From positions 1 through 64,000 of the forward strand of contig NZ_JADWYQ010000035.1 of the NCBI RefSeq assembly GCF_022414575.1: 64,000 nucleotides of DNA. The letters run 5' to 3'. This document shows, in pieces, positions 27,617 through 39,692 of this stretch. The translations under genes and the position numbers were made by a program. Below the pieces are notes generated by a model. That model had not been told where the DNA came from. It saw only the letters and a program-made list of their open reading frames with translations, and searched no databases. Position 1 is the first letter of the stretch, and each line of letters starts with the position of its first letter. The stretch is from Streptomyces sp. MUM 178J. Its GTDB lineage: Bacteria; Actinomycetota; Actinomycetes; Streptomycetales; Streptomycetaceae.

Positions 27617-28324
27617 TCAGGTCTCGTCGTGGGCCACGATGTCGCCGTATGCCTCGACGAGCCGCTCGCGGGAGTCGTCGAGATACTCGATCAGCAGACG
27701 TTCCGCGGCTGTGGGCTCACCGGCGCGCAGAGCCTCCAGGATTGCCCTGTTTCGAACCAGAAAAGGCTGGTGCAGTCGGCGGGGATCGTCCACGACGTGG
27801 AAGGCGAGCCGCAGTTCCGCGAGGACCCCGCGCATCAGCTCGTCGGTGCGGGCGCTCCCGGCCAGCGCGACCAGTTCGCGGTGGAAGTGGATATTGGCGG
27901 TCGAGACGCCTTTCCAGTCGCGCTCCCGCGCGGACCGCTCGCCGTCCGCGACGGCCGCGTCGAGTTCGTCCAGCACGTACGGAGGTTCGCCGAGGCCCTG
28001 GACGACGGCGCACTCGACAAGACGCCTCGTCCGGTAGATGTCCTCCACGTCCTGGACCGCGAGCATGCGGACGAACACGCCGCGGTTGAGTTCGTGCACC
28101 AGCAGCCGCTCGTGGGTGAGCAGGCGGAACGCCTCGCGCAGGGTGTTGCGCGAGACGCCGAGGGCCTTGCCGATGGCGTCCTCGGACAGCCGCTCGCCGG
28201 GCGGGAAGTAGCCCTCGGCGATGCGTGTGCGCAGGATGTCCGCGACGCGTTCCGCGGTGCTGGTGCGGCCCAGCAGCGGCCGGTCGTCCGCCAGCCCGCC
28301 GATACCCGACTCTGTCGCCCCCAC
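27617..28324 (-). CDS. GntR-family regulator, FCD (FadR) subfamily
   Basis: A 235-residue transcription factor: N-terminal winged helix-turn-helix (about 25-90, LSEDAIGKALGVSRNTLREAFRLL), then an all-helical FCD ligand domain (about 95-225, with the metal/ligand histidine region NIHFHRELV and FHVVDDPRR). GTG 28324 follows GAGAGAGGG. It is divergent from the MFS-pxpABC operon, so it probably controls that operon in response to a carboxylate or lactam. The palindrome at 28434-28450 lies between the two genes and is the likely operator. Confidence 0.92.
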   Translation of the reverse strand: MGATESGIGGLADDRPLLGRTSTAERVADILRTRIAEGYFPPGERLSEDAIGKALGVSRNTLREAFRLLTHERLLVHELNRGVFVRMLAVQDVEDIYRTRRLVECAVVQGLGEPPYVLDELDAAVADGERSARERDWKGVSTANIHFHRELVALAGSARTDELMRGVLAELRLAFHVVDDPRRLHQPFLVRNRAILEALRAGEPTAAERLLIEYLDDSRERLVEAYGDIVAHDET

Positions 28325-28428
28325 AGCGCCCTCTCTCCCTCGTCGGCCGCTGCCGACATGTGCAGGTACTCGGCAGGAATCCTAGAAGCCGCCGACGAGC
28401 AGACGCGCGGAACGACTTTCCACAACCC

Positions 28429-28458
28429 TTGTCGGATCGTTCAACAATCCTCTACCTT
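28429..28458 (+). promoter_or_regulatory. MFS-pxpABC promoter with GntR operator in the spacer
   Basis: TTGTCG (28429-28434) and TACCTT (28453-28458) are 18 bases apart. The 17-bp near-perfect palindrome GGATCGTTCAACAATCC (28434-28450; 7 of 8 half-site positions match) fills the spacer. Binding there would block RNA polymerase, as expected for FCD-GntR repressors. The predicted start gives a leader of about 45 bases before ATG 28512. Confidence 0.6.
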
Positions 28459-28511
28459 GGCGAATCCGCACGGTCTCAGCGGCACCCCTCCCCTTCGACT
28501 GCGAGGTGCAG

Positions 28512-29789
28512 ATGAGTACGACCCGGACCCAGGCCGACCACGGCCGACTGCCGGACGACACAGGCGCGTTCGCGTGGCTGCGGGCCCTCGGACCGCGAGG
28601 GCGGCGCGCCTTCGCGGGGGCGTTCGGCGGATTCGCCCTCGACTCCTACGACTACTTCACCCTGCCGCTGAGCATGGTGGCGATCTCGGCGTATTTCAGC
28701 CTGGACAACGGCCAGACGGGCCTGCTGACCACCGTCACGCTGGTCGTCTCCGCCATCGGCGGCGCGCTCGCCGGGATCCTGGCCGACCGCATCGGCCGGG
28801 TGAAAGCCCTGATGGTCACGGTGACCACCTATGCGGTGTTCACCGTCGCGTGCGGATTCGCCCCCAACTACGAGACCCTGCTGGTCTTCCGCGCCCTCCA
28901 GGGACTCGGCTTCGGCGGCGAGTGGGCGGTGGGCGCGATCCTGGTCGCCGAGTACGCCACCGCCAAGCACCGCGGCCGGACTCTCGGAGCGGTGCAGAGT
29001 TCCTGGGCGGCCGGCTGGGCGCTCGCCGTCATCGTCTACACCGTGGTGTTCCACTTCCTGGACCCGGACACCGCCTGGCGTGTGATGTTCTGGACGGGCG
29101 CGCTGCCCGCCCTGCTGATCGTCTACGTCCGGCGGAACGTCAGCGACGCACCCGAGGCGGAGAAGCGCCGCGCCTCCAGCGGCGAACGGGGCTCCTTCTC
29201 CATGATCTTCCGGGGCGAACTGCTGCGCGTCACCGTCTTCGCCACACTGCTCTCCACCGGAGTGCAGGGCGGCTACTACACCCTGGCGACCTGGGTGCCG
29301 ACCTATCTGAAGACCGAGCGCGGCCTGACCGTCGTCGGCACGGGCGGCTACCTCGCCTTCCTGATCTCGGGCGCGTTCATCGGATATCTCACGGGCGGCT
29401 ATCTCACGGACCGAATAGGCCGAAAGCGGAACATCTCGCTCTTCGCGGCGCTGTCGGCGGCCGGAATCCTGGCGTACACCAACATCCCGGAGGGGTCGAA
29501 CGGGTTGCTGCTGGTCCTCGGCTTCCCACTCGGTTTCTGCATGTCGGCCATCTTCAGCGGGTTCGGCTCCTTCCTCAGCGAGCTCTACCCGGCCGCGGTG
29601 CGCGGGACGGGCCAGGGATTCACCTACAACAGCGGACGCGCGGTCGGCGCTTTCCTGCCGACGCTCGTGGGGTTCCTCTCCGACAGCTGGGGGGTGGGCG
29701 GAGCGCTGGTCTTCGGAGCGGCGGGGTACGGACTTGCGGCGGCGGCTCTGTCCGGGCTGCCCGAGACACGTGGCAGGGAGCTGCTGTGA
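28512..29789 (+). CDS. MFS permease (aromatic/organic acid:H+ symporter type)
   Basis: A 425-residue major-facilitator protein with 12 predicted helices. The loop motif ADRIGRVKALM between helices 2 and 3 is repeated as TDRIGRKRNIS after helix 8; FRALQGLGFGGEWAVGAILVAEYA and KHRGRTLGAVQSSWAAGW are typical of the metabolite:H+ (sialate/benzoate-like) symporters. It probably imports the substrate degraded by the downstream PxpABC enzymes, such as 5-oxoproline or a related lactam. ATG 28512 has GAGG five bases upstream; the stop overlaps pxpA as GTGA. Confidence 0.88.
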   Translation: MSTTRTQADHGRLPDDTGAFAWLRALGPRGRRAFAGAFGGFALDSYDYFTLPLSMVAISAYFSLDNGQTGLLTTVTLVVSAIGGALAGILADRIGRVKALMVTVTTYAVFTVACGFAPNYETLLVFRALQGLGFGGEWAVGAILVAEYATAKHRGRTLGAVQSSWAAGWALAVIVYTVVFHFLDPDTAWRVMFWTGALPALLIVYVRRNVSDAPEAEKRRASSGERGSFSMIFRGELLRVTVFATLLSTGVQGGYYTLATWVPTYLKTERGLTVVGTGGYLAFLISGAFIGYLTGGYLTDRIGRKRNISLFAALSAAGILAYTNIPEGSNGLLLVLGFPLGFCMSAIFSGFGSFLSELYPAAVRGTGQGFTYNSGRAVGAFLPTLVGFLSDSWGVGGALVFGAAGYGLAAAALSGLPETRGRELL

Positions 29790-30550
29790 CACCGGTCTCC
29801 ATCGATCTCAACGCCGACCTCGGCGAAGGCTTCGGCCGCTGGCGGCTGACCGATGACGACCAGCTGCTGTCGGTCGTCACCAGCGCCAATGTGGCGTGCG
29901 GCTTCCACGCCGGGGACGCGGCCACCATGCGCCGGGTCTGCGGCGCCGCAGCCGAGCGGGGGGTGCGGATCGGCGCCCAGGTGGCGTACCGGGACCTGGC
30001 CGGCTTCGGCCGGCGCGCGATGGATGTGCCGCGGGACGAGCTGGCCGCCGAAGTCGCCTATCAGATAGGGGCGCTGGAGGTGTTCGCGCGGGCCGCCGGG
30101 TCCGCCGTCTCCTACGTCAAACCGCATGGCGCGCTCTACAACCGCGTCGTCCATGACGAGCAGCAGGCCGCTGCCGTCGTCGAGGGGGTCGAACTGACCG
30201 GTCTGCGGCTGCCGCTGCTCTGTCTGCCCGGATCGGCGCTGCACGCCCTGGCGGAGAAGGCCGGTCTTCCCGTCGTCGCCGAGGCGTTCACCGACCGCGC
30301 CTACACGGCCGAGGGCACGCTCGTCCCCAGGGCATCGGACGGTGCGGTCATCCACGACCCGGCGGAGGTCGTGGAGCGCTCCGTCTCGCTGGCCCGCTCC
30401 GGGGTCCTCACCTCCCGCTGCGGCCGGCCGGTCGCGGTCCGGGCACGCTCGCTGTGCCTCCACGGCGACACCCCGGGCGCGGTCGGACTCGCCCGGCGTA
30501 TACGGGCCCGGCTGGAGGGCGCGGGCGTGCGGGTGGAGGCGTTCGCATGA
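29786..30550 (+). CDS. pxpA: 5-oxoprolinase subunit A (LamB/YcsF family)
   Basis: Subunit A of the prokaryotic ATP-dependent 5-oxoprolinase, which opens 5-oxo-L-proline to glutamate with PxpB and PxpC. The 254 residues carry the family start IDLNADLGEGFG, NVACGFHAGD, and SYVKPHGALYN. GTG 29786 overlaps the permease stop and its own stop overlaps pxpB as ATGA, so the operon is tightly coupled. Confidence 0.94.
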   Translation: MTPVSIDLNADLGEGFGRWRLTDDDQLLSVVTSANVACGFHAGDAATMRRVCGAAAERGVRIGAQVAYRDLAGFGRRAMDVPRDELAAEVAYQIGALEVFARAAGSAVSYVKPHGALYNRVVHDEQQAAAVVEGVELTGLRLPLLCLPGSALHALAEKAGLPVVAEAFTDRAYTAEGTLVPRASDGAVIHDPAEVVERSVSLARSGVLTSRCGRPVAVRARSLCLHGDTPGAVGLARRIRARLEGAGVRVEAFA

Positions 30551-31167
30551 AGGTGCTGCCCGTGGGGGACCGGGCTCTGCTCGTCGAGTTGGCGGACGCC
30601 CCGGAGGCTCAGGCCCTCCACGCCGAGCTGCTGCGCCGGCGGGCCGCCGGATCGCTGCCTCCCGTGCGCGAGATCGTGCCAGCGGCGCGGACCGTCCTGC
30701 TCGACGGTCTCGACGCCCCCGCCGCGCTGGCGCGGCAGCTCCCCCAGTGGACTGTTCCGCCGCTTCCGCCACGCGCCCGGGACGTGATCGAGATCCCCGT
30801 CCGCTACGACGGGCCGGATCTGGCCGAGGTCGCGGCGCACTGGCGGACGTCCGAGGAGGAGGCGGTGCGCATCCACACGGCCGCCGAGTACCGGGTCGCG
30901 TTCTGTGGATTCGCGCCGGGCTTTGGCTATCTGACCGGGCTGCCCGAGCAGTTCGCCGTCGAGCGCCGCGCCACCCCGCGCACTTCCGTCCCGCAGGGCT
31001 CACTGGCCCTCGCCGGTCCGTACACAGGGCTGTATCCGCGCTCCTCCCCCGGCGGCTGGCAGTTGATCGGGACGACGGACACGGTGCTGTGGGACGCGGC
31101 GCGGGAGCCTGCCGCACTGCTCACGCCCGGCGCCCGGGTGCGGTTCACGGCGGAGCGCCGCCGATGA
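30547..31167 (+). CDS. pxpB: 5-oxoprolinase subunit B (KipI/AHS1-like)
   Basis: Subunit B, an allophanate-hydrolase subunit 1-type protein of 206 residues. Visible motifs: PVGDRALLVEL at the start, FCGFAPGFGYLTGLP in the centre, and PQGSLALAGPYTGLYPRSSPGGWQLIG near the end. With PxpC it supplies the phosphorylating, kinase-like part of the complex. ATGA overlaps join it to both neighbours. Confidence 0.93.
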   Translation: MKVLPVGDRALLVELADAPEAQALHAELLRRRAAGSLPPVREIVPAARTVLLDGLDAPAALARQLPQWTVPPLPPRARDVIEIPVRYDGPDLAEVAAHWRTSEEEAVRIHTAAEYRVAFCGFAPGFGYLTGLPEQFAVERRATPRTSVPQGSLALAGPYTGLYPRSSPGGWQLIGTTDTVLWDAAREPAALLTPGARVRFTAERRR

Positions 31168-32052
31168 CCGACCGGGCCCTCGCCGTCGTACGGGCAGGGG
31201 CGCTGACCACCGTGCAGGACCTGGGGCGGCCCGGCCACGCACACCTCGGAGTGCCGCGTTCCGGCGCTCTGGACCCGTCGGCGGCCCGTCTCGTCAACCG
31301 CCTCGTGGGCAACGCGGACGGCACGGCCGTGCTGGAAACCACGCTCAGCGGGTGTGCGGTGCGGCCCCGTTGCGCGGTGACGGCGGTCGTGGGCGGCGCG
31401 CCCTGTGCCGTGACCGTCGACGGACGGCCGGCGGCCTGGGGCGCGCCGGTGCACGTCCCCGCGGGTTCGGTGCTGGAGGCGGGGCCCGCCGTCAGCGGCC
31501 TGCGGAGCTATCTGGGCTTCGCCGGGGGGATCGCGGTCGACGCGGTGCTGGGCAGCCGCTCGGCCGATCTGCTGTCAGGGCTCGGGCCGCCGCCGCTGAC
31601 CGAGGGCACTGTGCTGCCGCTCGGCAGGCCGCAGGGCCCGCTGCCCGCGCAGCCGGCCGCAGCCCCCTGGCCGCGACCGCCGGCCGAGCTGGTGCTGCGG
31701 ATCCGATTCGGGCCGCGCGACGACTGGTTCACGCCCGAAGCCCCGGCGACGCTCGCCTCAGGGGCGTACCGCGTCTCGTCGGCGAGCAACCGCATCGGGC
31801 TGCGCCTCGAAGGCCCCCCGCTGCGGCGGGCGGTCACGGCGGAGCTGCCCAGCGAGGGGATGGTGCTGGGGGCGGTGCAGGTGCCGCCGGACGGCCGGCC
31901 GGCGGTGTTTCTGGCCGACCATCCCACGACCGGAGGCTATCCGGTCGTGGCGGTGGTCGACGAGCGCGACCTCCCGGCAGCGGCCCAGGCGCTGCCCGGC
32001 ACCCCGGTGCGGTTTGCGCCGGCGGGGCGGCCGGGTCAGGGCTCCGGCCCGA

Positions 32053-35666
<3,614 letters not shown>

Positions 35667-35670
<4 letters not shown>

Positions 35671-36890
35671 TCCCCCATTCTGGCAAGAGGAGCGTCCAGG
35701 GACACGGCGGCGAGGGCGGCGGACAGCGCGTGTTCGGCGCTGCGGTCCAGGCGGGGGCTGGTGCCCCGCGCCCAGTGGCGTACCTCGGATCCGGCCAGCC
35801 GCAGCAGCTGCGGCAGCAGATCGGTGCAGCGGCGGGCGACCCAGCCGGTGCCCGCGGTGGCGAGCCACAGGGCGGTGTCGGCGCGGGTGGGGGCGGGCTG
35901 GTCCGGCGTCAGGGAGGGGGCGGGCCCGTGGGCCAGTCCGCGCTGGGCGAGCAGTTCATGGAAGCGCAGCGCGATCGTCCGGTGCCCGCGCTCCGAGGGG
36001 TGCAGCCGGTCGGCGCTCCACATGGCGCGGTCGGCTGCCCACGCGGCGTCGGCGGCGTGCAGATGGACCGCCCCGTAACGCGCGGAGACCGCGTGCACGA
36101 CGGCGTTGACGGCCCGCTGACGTCTCGCCAGGGGGCGGGCGAGCGGCGCGGGGAGCGCCAGCATGCTGCCGGGGTCGGGGAGGCAGGCGGTGAGGACGAC
36201 GGCGCCGGCCGCCGTGAGCTGCTCGCATACGGCGTCGAGCCGGCGGGTCAACGCCGCGATGTCGAAGGTCCGGCGGAGTGTGTCGTTGACTCCGACGAGT
36301 ACGGAGGCGACATCGGGGCGGCAGGCGAGGGCCTCGGGGGTCTGGTGCTCGGCGACGTCCCCGCTGAGCGCCCCGCTGACGGCGAGGTTCCGGAAGTCGG
36401 CGGGTGCGCCGGACCGGCCCAGGCCTTCGGCGAGCAGCGCGGCCCAGCCGCGCCAGCCGTCGCCGACGCGATCGCCGACGCCTTCGGTGAGCGAGTCGCC
36501 GAGCGCGACGAACCGCAGCGGGCGGCGGTGCGGTTCGGGTTCGCCGGGGCGCCGGCCGAGCCGGTGGTGTGCGCCGCCGGCGGTGGCGGCCCCGCAGCGG
36601 CCGTGGCTCTGTCGGTGCGGGTGAACAGCGGCTGCGCGGCCGGCGGCTGCCTCAGCGGTGCGGTCCGGCTGACGCCGGGCCTCCGGGACGCTGCCCCACA
36701 CCTCTTGCGCCGCCTCCGGTCGAGCGGCTGCGGCCGACGACACGGCCGGTGCGGTCCCTGGGCCGGGTGCGTCGGGGGCTCCCGTGCGCATCGGACAGTC
36801 CGCGCCGTGGCCAGGGCCGCGCGGCTCGGGAGTACGTCTGCCGTCGGCCCCGGCTGCGTTCCCGCGTCCTCTACCCGGCGCGCAGGTCAT
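35667..36890 (-). CDS. SGNH/GDSL hydrolase with long basic N-terminal extension
   Basis: A lipase/esterase-like hydrolase. The catalytic domain begins near residue 125: GDSLTEG with Ser133, GVNDT (Asn of block III) and [10 protein letters not shown] (catalytic Asp/His). The first 124 residues are low-complexity Arg/Pro/Ala/Gly/His without motifs. I kept the start at 36890 because it overlaps the stop of the upstream glycosyltransferase as ATGA and no nearer start with a ribosome site is evident; ATG 36791 is an alternative. The true start is uncertain. The stop overlaps the downstream oxoprolinase start. Confidence 0.78.
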
Positions 36891-38401
36891 GTCGTCACCT
36901 CCGAGGGAGACGTCGCAGCGGGCCGGCGCCCGGCAGGCCGTGCTTCAGCGGGAGGCGCCCCGGCCGGCGGCCTCCCGGCTCCGGGCCGGGACGCGTCGGC
37001 ACGGGTTTCGGCCCGCCGGGCCTGGACGAGATGGACCTGGGCGAGGTGAGCCTGGGCGGGGCGGACCCCAGCCGGGCAGGCATCAACCGGGCAGGCATCA
37101 GCCAGGCAGGCCTCAACCCGGCTGGCCTCAACCGGGCCGGCGTCCACCCGGCAGGCCTCAACCGGGCAGGCCTCGGCAGACCCGGCCGTGACCGCAGCAG
37201 CATCCGCGCGACGGGGCTGAGCCAGGCGAGCCCCGGCGGAGCGCGGCTCGGCGGGGCGGACCGGCGGGGCGTCGTGGGCGGCGAGGAACGCGGCCACCGA
37301 ATGCTGCCAGTCGAAGAGTTCGGCCCGCGCCCGCGCCGCCGCGCGCCGCGTCCGCTCCGGCCGGGCGAGTAGGCCCTGCACGGCGTCTGCGAAGTCCTCG
37401 GCGGTGTCGGCAGCGGCCGCGCCCGCGTCGCCGATGATCTCGGGCAGGGCCGAGGAGGCACTGGCGACGACGGGTGTGCCGCAGGCGAGCGCCTCCAGGG
37501 CGGACAGGCCGAACGTCTCCGCGGGCCCCGGCGCGAGACACAGATCCGCCGCGGCCTGGAGGTCGGCCACCGTCTCGCGGTCGGAGACATGGCCGAGGAA
37601 CTCCACCGGCAGCCGCTCCGCATGCGCCCGGCGGATCAGCGAGAGCTTGAGCGGACCTTCGCCCGCGACGACGAGCGCGGCCCTCACCCCCCGCTCCCGG
37701 AGCTCGGCGAGTGCGTCCAGTGCCATGCCGGGCCGCTTCTCCACGGAGAGCCGGGAGCACATCAGCAGCAGCACCCGCGCGCCCGCGGCGTGCTTGGCAC
37801 GCAGCACCGTGCTGCGCCGGCCCGGACGGCAGCGCTCCAGATCGACCCCGAGCGGCGCGCGCACCACATTGCGCGCGCCGATCCGGACGAACTCGCGCTC
37901 GGCCCACTCGGTGGTGCACACGATGCGCGAATACGACCAGGCGCTGCGCCGGTTGAGTCGGTCGGCGGCGCGCTCCGCGGCCTTCGCGGGCACCCCCCAG
38001 GTCCGCAGCACTCCGTCCGCCGTCTCGTGCGAGACCATGATCGACGGAATGCGGCGGCGGCGCGCCCACTCGCCGGTCCAGCGCAGCGTGGTGCGGTCGG
38101 ACACCTCGAGCCGGTCGGGATCGAGGCTCTCCAGCACCTCCCGCAGCCGACGCCGCGCGGCGAGCACCCGGTAGCCGCCGGTGCCGGGGATCTCGGGTCC
38201 GGGCAGAGTGATGATCCGCCCCTGCGGGGTCTGCCGGTCGCTTTCCAGGTCGCCGGGGACGATGAGCACGGGTTCATGGCCCGCTGCCAGGTATCCCGCG
38301 CCGAGCTCGCGCAGCGCCGTGCGGAGTCCGCCGGAGGACGGCGTGACGAAGTTCGCCAGCCGTACGATGCGCAGGCTCCGGTCGTCGTGCGCGCCGGTCA
38401 T
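36887..38401 (-). CDS. Glycosyltransferase family 4 with repetitive C-terminal tail
   Basis: A GT-B retaining glycosyltransferase (504 residues). The N-terminal domain has FVTPSSGGLRTALREL; the C-terminal donor domain has MCSRLSVEKRPGMALDAL, FLGHVSDRETVADLQAAAD and the E(x7)E motif ETFGLSALEALACGTPVVAS. The enzyme core ends near residue 385. The tail has a five-residue periodicity (Val-Glu-Ala-Cys-Pro and variants, about 406-451) encoded by 15-bp repeats. Start and stop overlap both neighbours (ATGA), placing it between a mannosyltransferase-like gene and an SGNH hydrolase, which suggests envelope glycolipid or glycan work. Confidence 0.87.
   Translation of the reverse strand: MTGAHDDRSLRIVRLANFVTPSSGGLRTALRELGAGYLAAGHEPVLIVPGDLESDRQTPQGRIITLPGPEIPGTGGYRVLAARRRLREVLESLDPDRLEVSDRTTLRWTGEWARRRRIPSIMVSHETADGVLRTWGVPAKAAERAADRLNRRSAWSYSRIVCTTEWAEREFVRIGARNVVRAPLGVDLERCRPGRRSTVLRAKHAAGARVLLLMCSRLSVEKRPGMALDALAELRERGVRAALVVAGEGPLKLSLIRRAHAERLPVEFLGHVSDRETVADLQAAADLCLAPGPAETFGLSALEALACGTPVVASASSALPEIIGDAGAAAADTAEDFADAVQGLLARPERTRRAAARARAELFDWQHSVAAFLAAHDAPPVRPAEPRSAGARLAQPRRADAAAVTAGSAEACPVEACRVDAGPVEASRVEACLADACPVDACPAGVRPAQAHLAQVHLVQARRAETRADASRPGAGRPPAGAPPAEARPAGRRPAATSPSEVTT
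37051..37185. repeat. 15-bp minisatellite at the 3' end of a glycosyltransferase gene
   Basis: About nine tandem 15-bp units such as CCTCAACCGGGCAGG and variants, in phase across 135 bases. On the coding (minus) strand they give the five-residue periodic tail. The opposite strand would read as Ala-Gly-Leu-Asn-x repeats, but no gene is supported there. Confidence 0.9.
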
Positions 38402-39525
38402 GCCGCCACCGCCGTCGTGCGCGCGCCCAGCACCTCGGAGTAGTGGTCGATCAGCAGATCTCCGATGACGGCCCAGGTCCTGCCCTCGACGGCGGTCCGC
38501 GCGGCCCGTCCGTACGCGGCCCTCAGAGCCGGGTCGGCGGCGAGCCCGCGCACCGCGTCACGCACCGCGTCCGCGTCGCCCGGAGGGACGAGCAGCCCGG
38601 TGCGCCCGTGGTCGACCAGGTCGAGGGGGCCGCCCGCGGCGGGCGCGACGACCGGCACTCCGCCGGCCATGGCCTCCTGCACTGTCTGGCAGAACGTCTC
38701 ATACGGGCCGGTGTGGGCGAACACGTCCAGCGATGCGAAGACACGGGCGAGGTCGACGCCCGTTCTGCGTCCCAGGAACGCGGCCTTGGGCAGCGCCGTG
38801 CGCAGGGCCGCCTCGCTGGGCCCGTCGCCGACGACCACGACCCGTACACCGGGGAGCCCGCAGACGCCGGACAGCAGTTCCACATGCTTCTCGGGGGCGA
38901 GCCGTCCGACGTAGCCGACGATCACTTCGCCGCCGGGGGCGAGCTCGCGCCGCAGCGCCTCGTCGCGCAGGTCGGGGCGGAAGCGGGCCGTGTCGACGCC
39001 GCGCGGCCACAGCCGCACCCGCTCCACGCCGTGCTGCTCCAGGTCGTGCACGGCGGCGGTGGAGGGGGCGAGCGTGCGGTCCGCGGCGCTGTGCACCGCC
39101 CGGATGCGCCGCCAGGCCGCCCCCTCGCCCGCGCCCACGTATGTGCGGGCGTATCCGGCCAGATCCGTCTGGTAGACGGCGACGGCCGGCAGTCCGAGCC
39201 GGGCCGCCGCCGCCATGCCGCGCACACCCAGCACGAAGGGGCTGGCGAGGTGGACCAGGTCGGCCCGGTGGGCGGTGATGGCCGCCGCGACCCGGCGGCT
39301 CGGCAGAGCCACCCGGACCTGCGGATATCCGGGCAGCGGAAGGGAGGGGACGCGTACGACGGGACACGGCGCGGTCCGGTCGCAGTCGTCTGCCGCAGTC
39401 GCGGTCGGCGCTATGACGAGCGGTTCATGACCGCGTACGGCCAGGTGCCGGGCGGTCTGCAGGGCGCAGTGCGCCACACCATTGACGTCAGGCGGGAAGG
39501 ATTCGGTGACGATGACGACACGCAT
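38398..39525 (-). CDS. Glycosyltransferase family 4, alpha-mannosyltransferase-like
   Basis: A 375-residue GT4 enzyme resembling the actinobacterial MgtA/PimB group of GDP-mannose-dependent transferases. Motifs: VTESFPPDVNGVAHCALQTARHL at the N-terminus, HLASPFVLGVRG, YQTDLAGYARTY, and the donor-site VGYVGRLAPEKHVELL and ETFCQTVQEAMAGGVPVVAP. It likely adds mannose to a lipid acceptor at the cytoplasmic face; the specificity is inferred. It heads a chain of four genes joined by ATGA overlaps; the promoter should lie in 39526-39692. Confidence 0.87.
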   Translation of the reverse strand: MRVVIVTESFPPDVNGVAHCALQTARHLAVRGHEPLVIAPTATAADDCDRTAPCPVVRVPSLPLPGYPQVRVALPSRRVAAAITAHRADLVHLASPFVLGVRGMAAAARLGLPAVAVYQTDLAGYARTYVGAGEGAAWRRIRAVHSAADRTLAPSTAAVHDLEQHGVERVRLWPRGVDTARFRPDLRDEALRRELAPGGEVIVGYVGRLAPEKHVELLSGVCGLPGVRVVVVGDGPSEAALRTALPKAAFLGRRTGVDLARVFASLDVFAHTGPYETFCQTVQEAMAGGVPVVAPAAGGPLDLVDHGRTGLLVPPGDADAVRDAVRGLAADPALRAAYGRAARTAVEGRTWAVIGDLLIDHYSEVLGARTTAVAA

Positions 39526-39692
39526 ATCCGTGTTCTCGTCGCGCCCGGGGTGGCTGTGCCTACGTGGATCTTTCCGCCCGTGAAACGTCCCATGAGCGTT
39601 TGTCGCCGCTGCGGGCCCATCTCAAGACGAATGGCCACACAGCGGTCACCCGAGTCACAACCGCCACAAGGGACACGAAGATCGCAGGCGCG

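Noticed and set aside
36569..37372. Plus-strand frame reading as Ala-Gly-Leu-Asn-x pentapeptide repeats
   Set aside because: It is the antisense of the 15-bp minisatellite in the glycosyltransferase gene; there is no start context and no conserved flanks, and the minus strand has the intact enzyme.
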